From positions 10,571,559 to 10,635,558 of the forward strand of contig JBBMOL010000008.1 of assembly GCA_037954665.1 (NCBI GenBank): a stretch of DNA of 64,000 nt, read 5' to 3'. The position numbers and the translations under genes were made by a program. The notes beneath the pieces were generated by a model that saw only the letters and a program-made list of their open reading frames with translations, was not told where the DNA came from and ran no database searches. Source of the DNA: Laguncularia racemosa. Its lineage: Eukaryota; Streptophyta; Magnoliopsida; Myrtales; Combretaceae. The number at the start of each line of letters is the position of its first letter. Within the stretch, counting starts at the first letter, position 1. This document shows positions 1 to 9,929 of this stretch, one piece after another.

Positions 1-1715
1 TCTATTTAATAATTTTGTCATTTTTCCTGTTTTATTATATCTTAAATTGTGTAGTCATTATATATATATATAAGATAAAATATTTCATTCTTATTCTCTT
101 AAAAAAAAAAGATAAAAATGAAAGATTATAAAAAAATGGTATTATACCGTAATAGTATAAATACTAGTTTTTCAATAGGATGGATCAAATTCATTCTCCT
201 CTCTCTTAATTATAATTATTATTGGTACAAAAGAAATAGGATAACATGCCCTCATGGTATCAAAAATTAACCTTTTTCTTAAAATATATTGCATAATGTC
301 AATTCAATAGCTACTATAAAGCAATAAAAGATAAAGCTTGTTTAAACCTCAAAACTGTTCTAAATAAAATTCGATAAGGTAAGGAGATTAACATACTTAT
401 TAAGCAAAACAATTTATTTCATGAACCTGAAAAATGTTATTTCTCTATACTTTAATGTTGGATCAGTTTTTATTTCAATAAATTTGTGCAGAAGTGATTA
501 TAAGTAAATGCGTGTTTCACCGAACCATCATCTAAGATGTCTACTCATGGAGAAACGTCATGCTCTGCATCCATTTGGTGGTGATTCTATATTTAGGCAA
601 GACTGGATGGCTATATTTAGCAGTTGGAACTTAATAAAGACAAATCATGAGAATTGGCTAAACCTAGGAAAAAAACCCCGATAACATAGCAGTGGGCTGC
701 CATGATAATTAATTAGAATTTCCATAATCTATCAGAGGAATTGTTGATAGTCGTGTAACCATAAACCTAAACTATCTATATGGAGTCAGCATAAATTGAC
801 CTACCCATCTCAAACGAATCCAATATGTCAAAGTCAAACGCGTTTGTACGCACAGCAGCCAAAGTCACACCCAACTGTTCTAAATGAAGACATTCCCTCC
901 TGTTTCAATAATAGCATTACACTTCTCTTCCTGATTGCAAAAGAAAAACTATAATTGATATTTAATTATTTTATGGATGCAATCACAACTTTTGATATGA
1001 TATGATGATACAGCATAGATCCAAACATGGCATATTTATTAGTATTTCGATTTTTATAAAATATAGTGTCTTTAATTTGTGTGTTAAATGTAAAAAGAGA
1101 AAATGAGGAGAATCTAATAGACCTAGACTAGAAGATCCAACTAATACTAATTGAGTACATTTGAGTAATATATTCGAGTAAAACAATTGATTGAACTTTC
1201 TCTTCTTGTTTAATTGGTCACAAGGACTTCTTTGTACTTATGATATTCTTAATGAAAATAATTTAAGTAGGATTTTGCAAAACTAATAAGTTTTGGGAGG
1301 ATCTACTGTACAATCATTATATAATATAGTCAAGCTTCAATTACAGTTGAATCTTCTAAATCATAGTAAAAGTAATGTCTATCAATAGTTAAAAAGTTAT
1401 TAATAGCCTTTGAAAAACTATTAATAGCCTTCATGGAAGCTATTAATAGTTCCCTTTTTAACTTCAATTGACCTTTAGTTACAGTAAATAATGTCCATTA
1501 ATAGTTAAAAAAGTGATCGTATCATATAGTTACTTTTGAGTAATTATATTATAGAATTTGCCATATGTTTTTTGAGTGTATTAAACCATTGGAATTGAAC
1601 CAATTTACAAAAATGCTTTAAACACTTATTATATTTTAGCCATTGGAGTCAAATTAATTGAAAAAGTTTCTTCTAACTTCAATTTTTTTTTTCCAAAACT
1701 TTGAAGAACTTTTGA
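1..1715. other. AT-rich intergenic DNA, no gene seen
   Basis: No long or family-like reading frame is visible on either strand. There are short direct repeats around 1375-1515, where a phrase built on 'attaatag' recurs several times. The stretch probably holds old, unrecognisable repeat sequence upstream of the first copia element. Confidence 0.5.
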
Positions 1716-2447
1716 TTGTTGCTCAAGAAGAAGCCTACCTTATTAGACAAGCTCAATTTTTGCATGTAAGTTGGAGAGTTAGGTTAAGGGAAATTGATTG
1801 ATGGATTGAGAATATTAAATTTTTAGTATTACTTAGCAACAATCATGTTTTTGTAGGCAATTTTCAACAAAGTTATCTTGTCTATATGTTATTATATTTT
1901 AAAAATTGATTGATTCCTTTTAAGAGAGTTTTGTAGCAAGGTCTAGATGTAGGCAAAATTTTTAACTCTAGTCATAAGTGTGAGAATTGAGTTGAGTTAT
2001 ATGCAAGAAGTGGCTTAAGGGTTAAACTAGACAAAGTTGTAGAAGAACCTAGTTGCAGAATGAAGGACACAACTTAGGAGAATTCTATTTGTGCTTTTTA
2101 GAGTGGATTTATATTACAAGGGACCTACTGTCTCTTTCTCAAAACTAATACTTAGTTGGCTGCCAATGATTAAGCTAATAATGCTAATAAAGAGGGTTGG
2201 TAGACAAGGCAAAACCTCTATATATTAGGATTTAGTTTCTCTTTCTCTCTTACTCTCTTTATGTATTGTGCCGATATAATATTTGCTATAATTTACATAT
2301 CCGAGCTTCATAACTTCTGTGCTTTTTACACTTAAGGAGCAAGTGGTTTCATTAATTAAACTGAAAGGAGATTAAATGTGAAATTGGACTTAAATTTTTA
2401 TTATAAACAATTCAACTCTCCTCTTGATTACAAACTAGGGATCTACA
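1716..2447 (+). repeat. probable 5' LTR of copia element C (left edge uncertain)
   Basis: The right edge is supported: a primer-binding-site-like sequence begins at 2450 and copia gag follows in the same orientation, so what lies immediately upstream should be the LTR. A TATA-like stretch and a CT-rich leader (about 2215-2260) fit an LTR promoter. The left edge is a guess based on a TGTTGC start near 1716; no matching 3' LTR was found to confirm it. Confidence 0.3.
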
Positions 2448-2449
2448 AT

Positions 2450-2461
2450 TGGCATCAAAGT
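2450..2461 (+). other. degenerate tRNA-iMet primer binding site of element C
   Basis: TGGCATCAAAGT differs by a few changes from the usual plant copia primer binding site TGGTATCAGAGC, the complement of the initiator methionine tRNA 3' end. It lies just before the gag-like frame, as expected in a Ty1/copia element. Confidence 0.5.
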
Positions 2462-2631
2462 TTAAGCTTTTTCCTTTTTAACAAATAATACCTTTGAGCA
2501 AAACATCATGATAACCAATGATGTTTATTTGTCTAAAGGCAATTTACTTCATTCTTTCATTGTTTAATATAACTAATTTTGCTTATTGGAAAATGTGGGA
2601 TGAAGACATTCATAAGAGCAATGGAACAATA

Positions 2632-2991
2632 TATTGGGGTGTAGCTCATACTCTCTTACGATAGAAAAGCATGTGAGTCCCACTCTACACTAAGCGGGTG
2701 AGGGTCTTAAGGGGGCAACACCCCCTAAACACTAGAGAACTTTTAGCATTTAAGCCCATAGTTTTTTCATTAGTAGTTTGGGCTTGGGCTCATGAATAGT
2801 TGTTATTATATATTCTCTTCTTTTTTCTTCGCTTATAATTGAGTGATGTAATAAGAGAGAGGCAAGGTACTAATTATAGTGGAATCCTTTACTAGATGTA
2901 GCATTAATTTAAGAGTGAATCAGGATAAAATCTCGTGTTTCGATTTCTTCCTCTTTTACTTTTACTTTGTTATTATGCGCCAACCCTAACA
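2632..2991. mobile_element. solo LTR inserted in gag of element C, TSD CAATA
   Basis: The segment starts TATTGGGGTGTAG (a usual LTR start would be TGTTGGGG) and ends CCCTAACA, a common copia LTR end. CAATA flanks it at 2627-2631 and 2992-2996. Removing it rejoins the gag frame (a Met-Glu-Gln-Tyr side to a Trp-Pro-Thr side). No internal coding domain is present, so a solo LTR left by LTR-LTR recombination is the simplest reading. Confidence 0.6.
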
Positions 2992-3207
2992 CAATACATG
3001 TGGCCTACAATTGTGAGTGGACCTTTCATTCCTACTCATGCTTTGACTAATAAGAAGAAAAAGGAAGAAGAGTCTGATACTTAGGATAGAAAGAAAGTGT
3101 CTTTGTAACTATAAGGCCAAACACATGCTTTTTGATGCCTTATGTTCGTATGAGTGTTAATAAGGTTACTTCATGTAATAGTAGTAAGGAAATTTTGGAT
3201 AGATTGG

Positions 3208-4622
3208 TGATAAGTGCTAAACAAGACTTATAATTTATTTAATTTTACATGCTCTCGAGTTATTTTATGAGCACATTTTATTGGATATTACACTTAATTA
3301 GCTTATATTTTGAATTTAGGTCCTTTGAATCAATTATGGATTTAAAGAAACAATTTAGCACAAGTTTTAAGTGAATTGGAGTTCAAATGAACAAGTTGCA
3401 AAATTTTGAAGGGATAACATGATCACCAATACACCCATAGTGGTGTTGTATATTGGTTGAAGAAGAAATGTCTTAAAGGATCAAGATACATGATCGTGTG
3501 AAGAGACTATGTAGACAACACGGGCATGTACACACACCATGTTAAAGGGTGTGTTGAAAAGCAATTTCAATATTTCTTGAAGAATCATTTCCAAGAGATA
3601 CATAAGCAACATGTATAGTTGTGTTGAGGCCATGCTGCGAAGATGTGACTTTCCAAATTAATCACAGCTACTAAGTACTTTCCTGATTTACTAGCCAACT
3701 CTAAAGATGCAATTTTCTAAATTTTGAAGATTCAATTTCCTAATCTATGAAGATACAACTTTCTTTGTCGTAATGTAATTTGTCATTATAAAGGGGGGTA
3801 GAGTTCAATCAAAGTCATAGAATTTTTTAGAGGTTAATGAGGTGTAGGATTATACTAATTTTTGTGTTTTTATTACTCTATCATTATGAATTGTTCTTAT
3901 AATTTTGATTTTGCTTTTATAATGATTATAGCTTAAGTTTCTTTTTGTACTTGAGTATGATGAACCTTATGATGAATTTGTAATCGTCGTTTTTTTTTTG
4001 CTCAATGAAGTTATTGCTATTTTTATGATCTATTTATTTTATTTTAAATTATGATTCGAATTAATATTCTTGGCATGTTTAATTTTATTCATAGAGATCA
4101 AAAGGTTCTATTCTTGAATAGATCAATATAATTGGAAGGAGTTGCATGCAATTATAGAGATGTAAATCTTTGGGATTAGGGTTAAACGTAATAGAGGAAT
4201 TCATAGATTAAAGTAATGTGATTTTAGGGTTTTATAATTAGGAAGAGATTCTAATTAATCAATCTAGAGTTAGAAATTAATAATCTTGAGAGAATTATTA
4301 ATTCAATTTAGGAATTCTTATGGTTTAAGAATATAATAATGGAATTAAATAATAATTAATAGGTTGCATTAGTAGTTCTAGAAGGATTTAATATCTAATT
4401 GCATACTTTTATCATTGGTTGTCTCATATTCTACATTCTGATTTTATTTTATTTTCTTTTGTTTTTATCATTCAAGTTTGTCAGTTAGATTATAAGAAAA
4501 AGCTAATTACTTGTACTCATAGTTTCTATGAGATCAACACTTGATATTAATATCTGTTATATTATAGTATCTGTTGGTGCATTTGCCTATAGGTTTTGGA
4601 ATAGAAGGATAGATTGATGTCA
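3208..4622 (+). mobile_element. 1.4 kb solo LTR in gag of element C, TSD ATTGG
   Basis: The segment begins TGATAAGTGC and ends GATGTCA, with ATTGG repeated at 3203-3207 and 4623-4627. Excising it rejoins gag exactly in frame: Lys-Glu-Ile-Leu-Asp-Arg-Leu runs into Gly-Ala-Ile-Tyr-Lys. Inside are a TATAAAGG box at about 3787 and long AT-rich leader-like sequence. Its general style (long LTR, TGATAA start) resembles the solo LTR at 23767-25102 and points to Ty3/gypsy of the Tat/Athila kind; that lineage is inference. Confidence 0.75.
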
Positions 4623-4929
4623 ATTGGGAGCTATTTATAAAGGTGACTCATGAGTGAAAGAAAGTAAGATGAACATATTAATGTAAGATTATAAACAATT
4701 TAAAATGAATATAGGTGAAAAGATACAACAAATGTATGAGAAACTAAATGATATCATCAATAAGCGAAAATCTTCAGGAGAAAATACAATAGATGTCAAG
4801 ATAGTAAGAAAGATTCTTAGATCTCTTTCATGAACATGGGATGCTAAAAAGACAACAATTGAAGTAGGTAGAGATTTAAACACTATTCTTGTTGAAACTT
4901 ATTATCATCATTGATATCTTATGATGTTA

Positions 4930-5308
4930 TTATCATGTTTGGTATGTAGATATAGAGTGGAATGAATTGAAATCATGACCAAAATGATAATTCCATTCCC
5001 ATGTTTAGAAACACACACAAAATGGAATTCGTATAAAGTGGTATTTGTCAAAAGTACCTTTGATTATTAAATGTTGTAATGAAATTGGAGGTTAAATAAG
5101 TAATTTGATTAATGATCATTAAAGAGTTGGAATGGAATCACAATTTTGCCATTTCAAAGGTGGAATCAAATTCACTTTTGAAGGAAAAATTTACGATTTC
5201 AAGGAATTGCAATTATTTTTTTTAAAAACGCATCCAAAATTAAAAAATAGAGAAAAAGTTGGAATTGTGATTCCATTTCAGATTTATTCCCATGTATGAA
5301 ACACACCG
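4930..5308. mobile_element. MITE with degenerate inverted ends inside gag of element C
   Basis: The left end (from about 4935, TGTTTGGTATGTAG then TGGAATGAATT) matches the reverse complement of the right end (GTGTTTCATACATGG then GAAATGGAAT). The gag frame stops before it and resumes after it. The flanking triplets are TTA (4927-4929) and TAA (5309-5311), suggesting the 3-bp target duplication of PIF/Harbinger (Tourist) elements with one change. It is non-coding. Confidence 0.5.
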
Positions 5309-5699
5309 TAACATAAAAGTCTCTAAGGATTCAAAATAAAAAGAAGTTGCTTTAAGAAAAAAAAATGATTCCTTTGATAATGGAGATGATGAACTTGCTC
5401 TTATAATGAGGTTTCTGTAAGTTTTATGACAGAAGCCAAATGATAAAAGGAATAATTTGAAATTAAAAATAAAAAAAAAGTGACTTTAATTGATAACAAA
5501 GCTTCCAAGAACAAAATGGATTTAGATGATAAGAAAGGGAAGGTTATTTGTTGTACATGTAACAAAATTAGATATATTAGATATGGCTCTCTATAGTTTA
5601 AAAAGTTTATGAAAAAAAGAAAGTTATGATGGTCACTTAAAAGTGACTTAAAAGATTGCCATAATGAGTTTAAGAATGAGAATGATAGGAATCTGACCA

Positions 5700-6545
5700 C
5701 TAGGGCCATCACTTGAGCTAAGGCATGCAAGCTTCAAAACTTGACACGGAAAATACTCACTAGCTAACTAGCTGAGGATGAAGCTACCTACCTTTATGAG
5801 ATTCACTCCCATCACCTACCAAGTTGTTGCTAGATGCTTACCTCCATCTGAGCCAAAGAGGCACTGCTAAGCCTACCTTGGGAATTCCAATTGAACAAGC
5901 CATAAAGATAAGACATCTTAGAGTGACCTACTGTAACTCCTACCAACCCCTCCTGAAATTAGCCAAACCATCATCTAACTTATTCATTGAAGTCACATTA
6001 TCGTTAGCTAGGATAAAAACCATATTGCTTAGCTTTATCTATTTCCCTTGCTAAGAATGTGTCTAGTACTATGTTACCACATGTCTCTAACATTTGGCTA
6101 TTGTACGTTTGCTTATGAATATGCCTTTTGTCCTTTTTTACATTTTTACCCTTTTATTGTACTAGTTAAGAATATTTTTATATAATTAAAGGGTTTTTCC
6201 CCTTCTGGTTTTGTAATCCTAGAAACTTATTATAAATAGTCCCTTTTTGTATTTAAGTTGTGGTTATCACATCTTTAATATAGAAAATATTTTTAACCTC
6301 TCAGGAGTTCTTTTTCTCAAGTTATTTTTACTTTTATCAATTTCTTTAGTAAGGACTATGGTGAGTGCCCTTAGTGTTGTTACTTGTGCATCACATTAAG
6401 TAGCAATACTAGGTGGTGTGTGCTCATGAGAGCTTAATATCTTGCAAGTAGCTCATGGTTTCCAACTAAAACCTAGTTTGCTTCTCTAGTTCTATTATTG
6501 GTTTGTGATAACTTAATGATACTTAGCTCCTAGGCATATCAAAAG
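5700..6545. repeat. LTR-like insertion between gag and pol of element C
   Basis: Element C sequence (an Asn/Asp/Glu-rich stretch ending near 5700) is interrupted and resumes near 6545 (Lys-Glu-Met-Ala-Ala). The inserted block has a TATAAATAG box at about 6230 followed by an AT-rich leader, as in a retrotransposon LTR. I could not fix exact edges or a target duplication. The short reading frame at 5824-6054 has no family resemblance. Confidence 0.35.
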
Positions 6546-8580
6546 AGATGGCTGCCATTTGCTTCATTGTGGATGTTGAGGTAAGTATTGAAAGCTCTAT
6601 AGATGAATTATTTAATAATTTTGGCAAATTATTAGACCTTGTGGCTAAATTAGAAGAATATTGAACAACTTTAAGAAGAAAATAAAGATATAAAGAAGAG
6701 AATGAATTTCTTAAATGTCAAATAAAAGAATTGAATAAAGAAAAAATGAAAAACATAGATAAATCAGCTAAGTAAATAAAGGAAAAATCAAATAATAAAC
6801 AAAGCTTGATATGGGAGAAACACCAAAAGTTTACAAACCCAAATTAGTAAAAATGGAAGCAAATGGCATGTTGGAGCATCTAACAAAAGCTCACCAACTC
6901 ATAGCATAGGCTACCATAGAAAATGCGATAGTAGTTATAATCCTTTTAGAAGTAAGAAGTGCCATTGTTGTTGTAGTTATGGACATATTGTCATTATATG
7001 TTGGTATAATGAAAAGTTAAGTAATTATCAAGGAAATAATAGGAATAAAATGAACTCTTTTCATGAGGACCTTAAGTGGTTGGGCTTCCAAGATCAAAAT
7101 AATCTACTTATTCTTGTTGTAGGAACCTCAGACAAAGAAACAAAGTTGTTGGCTTTTAATTAGCGCCTCTTGAAGACATATGACTAGAGGCATCTCATGG
7201 TTCACCTCATTAAATGAAAGAGATGGAGGTTATATAATTTTTGGAGATAATAAAAATGGAAAACTAGTTGGTATCAACAATATTGGTAACTCCTTCTCTT
7301 CTATAAACAACATTTTGCTTCTAAGTGGTTTAAAACATAATCCATTGAATGTCAATTAATTGTGTGCTAAAGGTCATAGAATTCTATTTACAAAAGATCA
7401 ATATAGTGGTTTTAATATAGACTCTAAGAAAGAGATTTTTCAAGGCATAAGATTGGGAATGTTTACATCATTTCGTATGATATTTGGATCTAGATCATGA
7501 AAACTATTTTATAACTTTAGATCATGTTGCTCTTAGCAGGCATAGAAAACTTGATCATGTGAATTTCACGTAGTTAAAATTGTTTGAAGAACAATCACTT
7601 AGTAAGAGGGCTATCAAGTTTTTCAATTGATGAAAACATGCTTTACAGTAGTTATGCCTCAATCAAACAAATGGAATCATCCTTTAAACAAAAAGACATG
7701 CTAGTATAAATAAGCTCCTAGACTTAATTCAAATGGATTTCCTCAAACCAACTATTACCTAAAGCTTAGGAGGAAAGAAGTATGATTTAGTTTGATGCTT
7801 TCTCTTGATTTATATGTGTAGTTTTCTTAGCACACCAAAATGGCACTTTACAAGAATTTATTAAATTTGATGAGAAAAAATACAAATTGAAAACAAAAGA
7901 AGCATTTAAACCATTTGCATTAATAAGAATTCGAGAATTTTAAATTTATGCTACACCATAAAGAATATGAAATTAGCATAACTTTCCAGGTCCTTATTTG
8001 TCACAACAAATGATGTAATACATAGAAAGAGTACAATGGCCCAAGAAATGACACACCATTTTCAATGCAAGTGGGATCATCCAGTACTTTTGGGTAAAAG
8101 AAATAAATACTACATGCTACATTATTAACCGTGTATTTGGCTCAAATTATTCTAGGAATATAAATATGCTAAATTTTTCATCTAACAAATCAATTAATAG
8201 GAGAACCAATTACAAAGTTAAAATTGAATTTAAATTTAGATTAATTGAATCCTAGTTTGCCTTCTAACATAAAATTGAGGCAAGTTCTAAGATTTAGGAT
8301 TAAAAGATGACAATTGGATAAAAGTAATGCAAGATGAGTTAAGATAGTTTAAGATCAATAATAATGTGTAGAGTTTGATTCCTCTACCTAAATCAATTAT
8401 AAAAATCAAATAGGTTTCTAATTATGTTAGATGAAAGTCAAGAAATCTATGGAAACAATGCTAGACTAGTGGTACAATGTTATATTCAAGAAGGAATTAT
8501 GAAAAAATCTATGTGCCATTAGTAAGACTTGAAACTAGTAAGACTTGTTTGACTAGATTTGCAAGTTTATACTTATCAAT
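6546..8580 (+). pseudogene. Ty1/copia element C, gag tail, protease, integrase and start of RT
   Basis: In order: a charged, coiled-coil-like stretch (6600-6780), a second Cys/His knuckle (about 6958-7012, Cys-rich with Gly-His-Ile), and a protease-to-pre-integrase region from about 7150. There the expected catalytic Asp-Ser-Gly triplet is gone, but RHMT, GDN and GLKHN motifs survive to about 7450. Integrase-like fragments follow (7520-8330), then the start of RT (WIKVMQ at about 8310, VRLE and FASLYLS at about 8530-8575). Stops and frameshifts are many. RT breaks off where element A begins and resumes at about 22560. A long gag with extra zinc knuckle and coiled coil is typical of Sirevirus-like copia; that assignment is inference. 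Confidence 0.65.
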
Positions 8581-9473
8581 AGGATAGTAGCCCATAGGAT
8601 CCTCCATCTCCACTAACTTCTCCACTGGTTTCAAATCCTCTTTTGAGTAACCTTGATCATTCAATTGCATTGAGAAAAGGTAAGTACTCAATCCATCCTC
8701 CCATCTGTCATCTTCTTTTAAATGTGCTTACTTACTCCTTTCTTTCGCTATCTTATACATCTTTTATCACATCATTATCTACAATTTCCATTTCAAACTC
8801 TCTTTCAAAAGCATTAGCTCATTGTGGTTGGCTTGCTGCCATGCAAGAAGAGATGTTTGCCTTTATTATAATGGTATGTAGGATCTTGTATCTCTTCCTG
8901 ATGGTAAATCCATAGTTACATGTCAATCAATATTTTCTGTGAAAGTTCTACCCAATGGTACTATTGATCGATTGAAGGCGCATCTAATTGCTAAAGGCTA
9001 TACTAAAAAATATGGCGTTAATTATTGGGATACCTTTTTCACTAGTTGCTAAAATCACTTTGGTACGTCTTTTGATCTCTCTTGTTGCTACTTATCATTG
9101 GTCTTTACATCAACTAGACATTAAAAATGCATTCCTTCATGGTGATCTTGAGGAAGAGCTATATATGGAATAACCATTAGGTTTTGTTATTTAGAGAGAG
9201 ATAGGGTTGGTTTATTGCCTAAAGAAATCTTTATATGGGCTTAAACAATCTCCATGTGTTTGGTTTGGTAGATTTAACTCAATTGTCATGGAATTTGGTC
9301 TTTGTAGATGTAACTCAAATCATTATATGTTTTATCGATAGTACAATGGTAAGAAAATTATATTAGTTATATATGTCGATGATATTGTGATTTCAAGAGA
9401 TTACCATGAAGGTATTAAGAAACTAAAGGACTTCTTACAATAGAAATTTCAAACTAAGGGCATAAGTAATTTG
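8581..9473 (+). pseudogene. Ty1/copia element A, reverse transcriptase first part (5'-truncated)
   Basis: A typical pre-RT linker (IALRKGK, about 8655-8680) is followed by WLAAMQEEM, then RLISLVATY, the QLDIKNAFLHGDLEEELYME block (9110-9172), a KKSLYGLKQSP block (9218-9252) and YVDDIVIS (9374-9397). These are successive copia RT motifs with the YVDD active site kept. There are several in-frame stops (for example after YME). No LTR, gag or integrase precedes it: element A starts directly inside RT of element C. It is cut at 9473 by element B and continues at 21596. Confidence 0.8.
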
Positions 9474-9478
9474 AAATA

Positions 9479-9855
9479 TGTTATAAGGAAATATGAAGAA
9501 TAATGGAAATGGAAAAATAAAGCACACACACAGATTTATGTGGAAAACCCTTTACAGGAAAAAAACTACGAGTAGAGGAGAGAAAATTCACTATATGTTG
9601 AAGAAGGAGTATAGAGTTTTTGAGAAAAATAGATAATGCATCTACTCTAAAAACAAACCCTAAATCTATTTATATATATATATATATATGATGTATGATG
9701 AAAAGGTGGATTTCCATGTAAGCCAGCTCAAAGCTGGTAGCTTTTATTTTAAGGTCGGTTTCCATGTATGCTAGCTCAAGGCCAACAGCTTACTTTTTAA
9801 GGTCGGAGGCTTACTTTTACTGAATTCGGGTCATCCTAAAGAAAAAACTCCAACA
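9479..9855 (-). repeat. 3' LTR of copia element B
   Basis: On + it begins TGTTATAAGG and ends CTCCAACA; it is 377 bp. It matches the right-hand LTR closely along its length, including the GCATCAACTCTAGAAAC-type block and the paired motif with AGCTCAAGGC. A (TA)n tract near 9668-9690 accounts for part of the length difference. Confidence 0.85.
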
Positions 9856-9866
9856 ATCTCCACTTG
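9856..9866 (-). other. polypurine tract of copia element B
   Basis: Read on the minus strand this is AAGTGGAGAT directly before the LTR start TGTTGGAG. That is the usual plant copia layout (purine run, GAGAT, then TGTTGG) and fixes the element's direction. Confidence 0.6.
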
Positions 9867-9929
9867 ACACGAATTCAGGAGTAAAAACACACTCCACACT
9901 TTTAAAAAATATTCTCCACCTCATCTACC

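Larger units (their letters stand above)
2508..5700 (+). pseudogene. Ty1/copia element C, gag region (UBN2 type), broken by insertions
   Basis: Pieces of a copia gag read in order on +: an opening motif N-x-T-N-F-A-Y-W-K (about 2566-2600), then PTIVSG after the insertion at 2632-2991, then KEILDRL at about 3187-3207. After the solo LTR at 3208-4622 the frame resumes as GAIYKGDS, KESKM and VRKILRSL (4628-4830), which is the UBN2 core. After the MITE at 4930-5308 it continues with lysine-rich sequence and a decayed CCHC knuckle (about 5530-5600; the Cys-x2-Cys pair remains, the rest is lost). In-frame stops and shifts are scattered throughout. The protein would have packaged retrotransposon RNA; this copy is dead. 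Confidence 0.7.
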
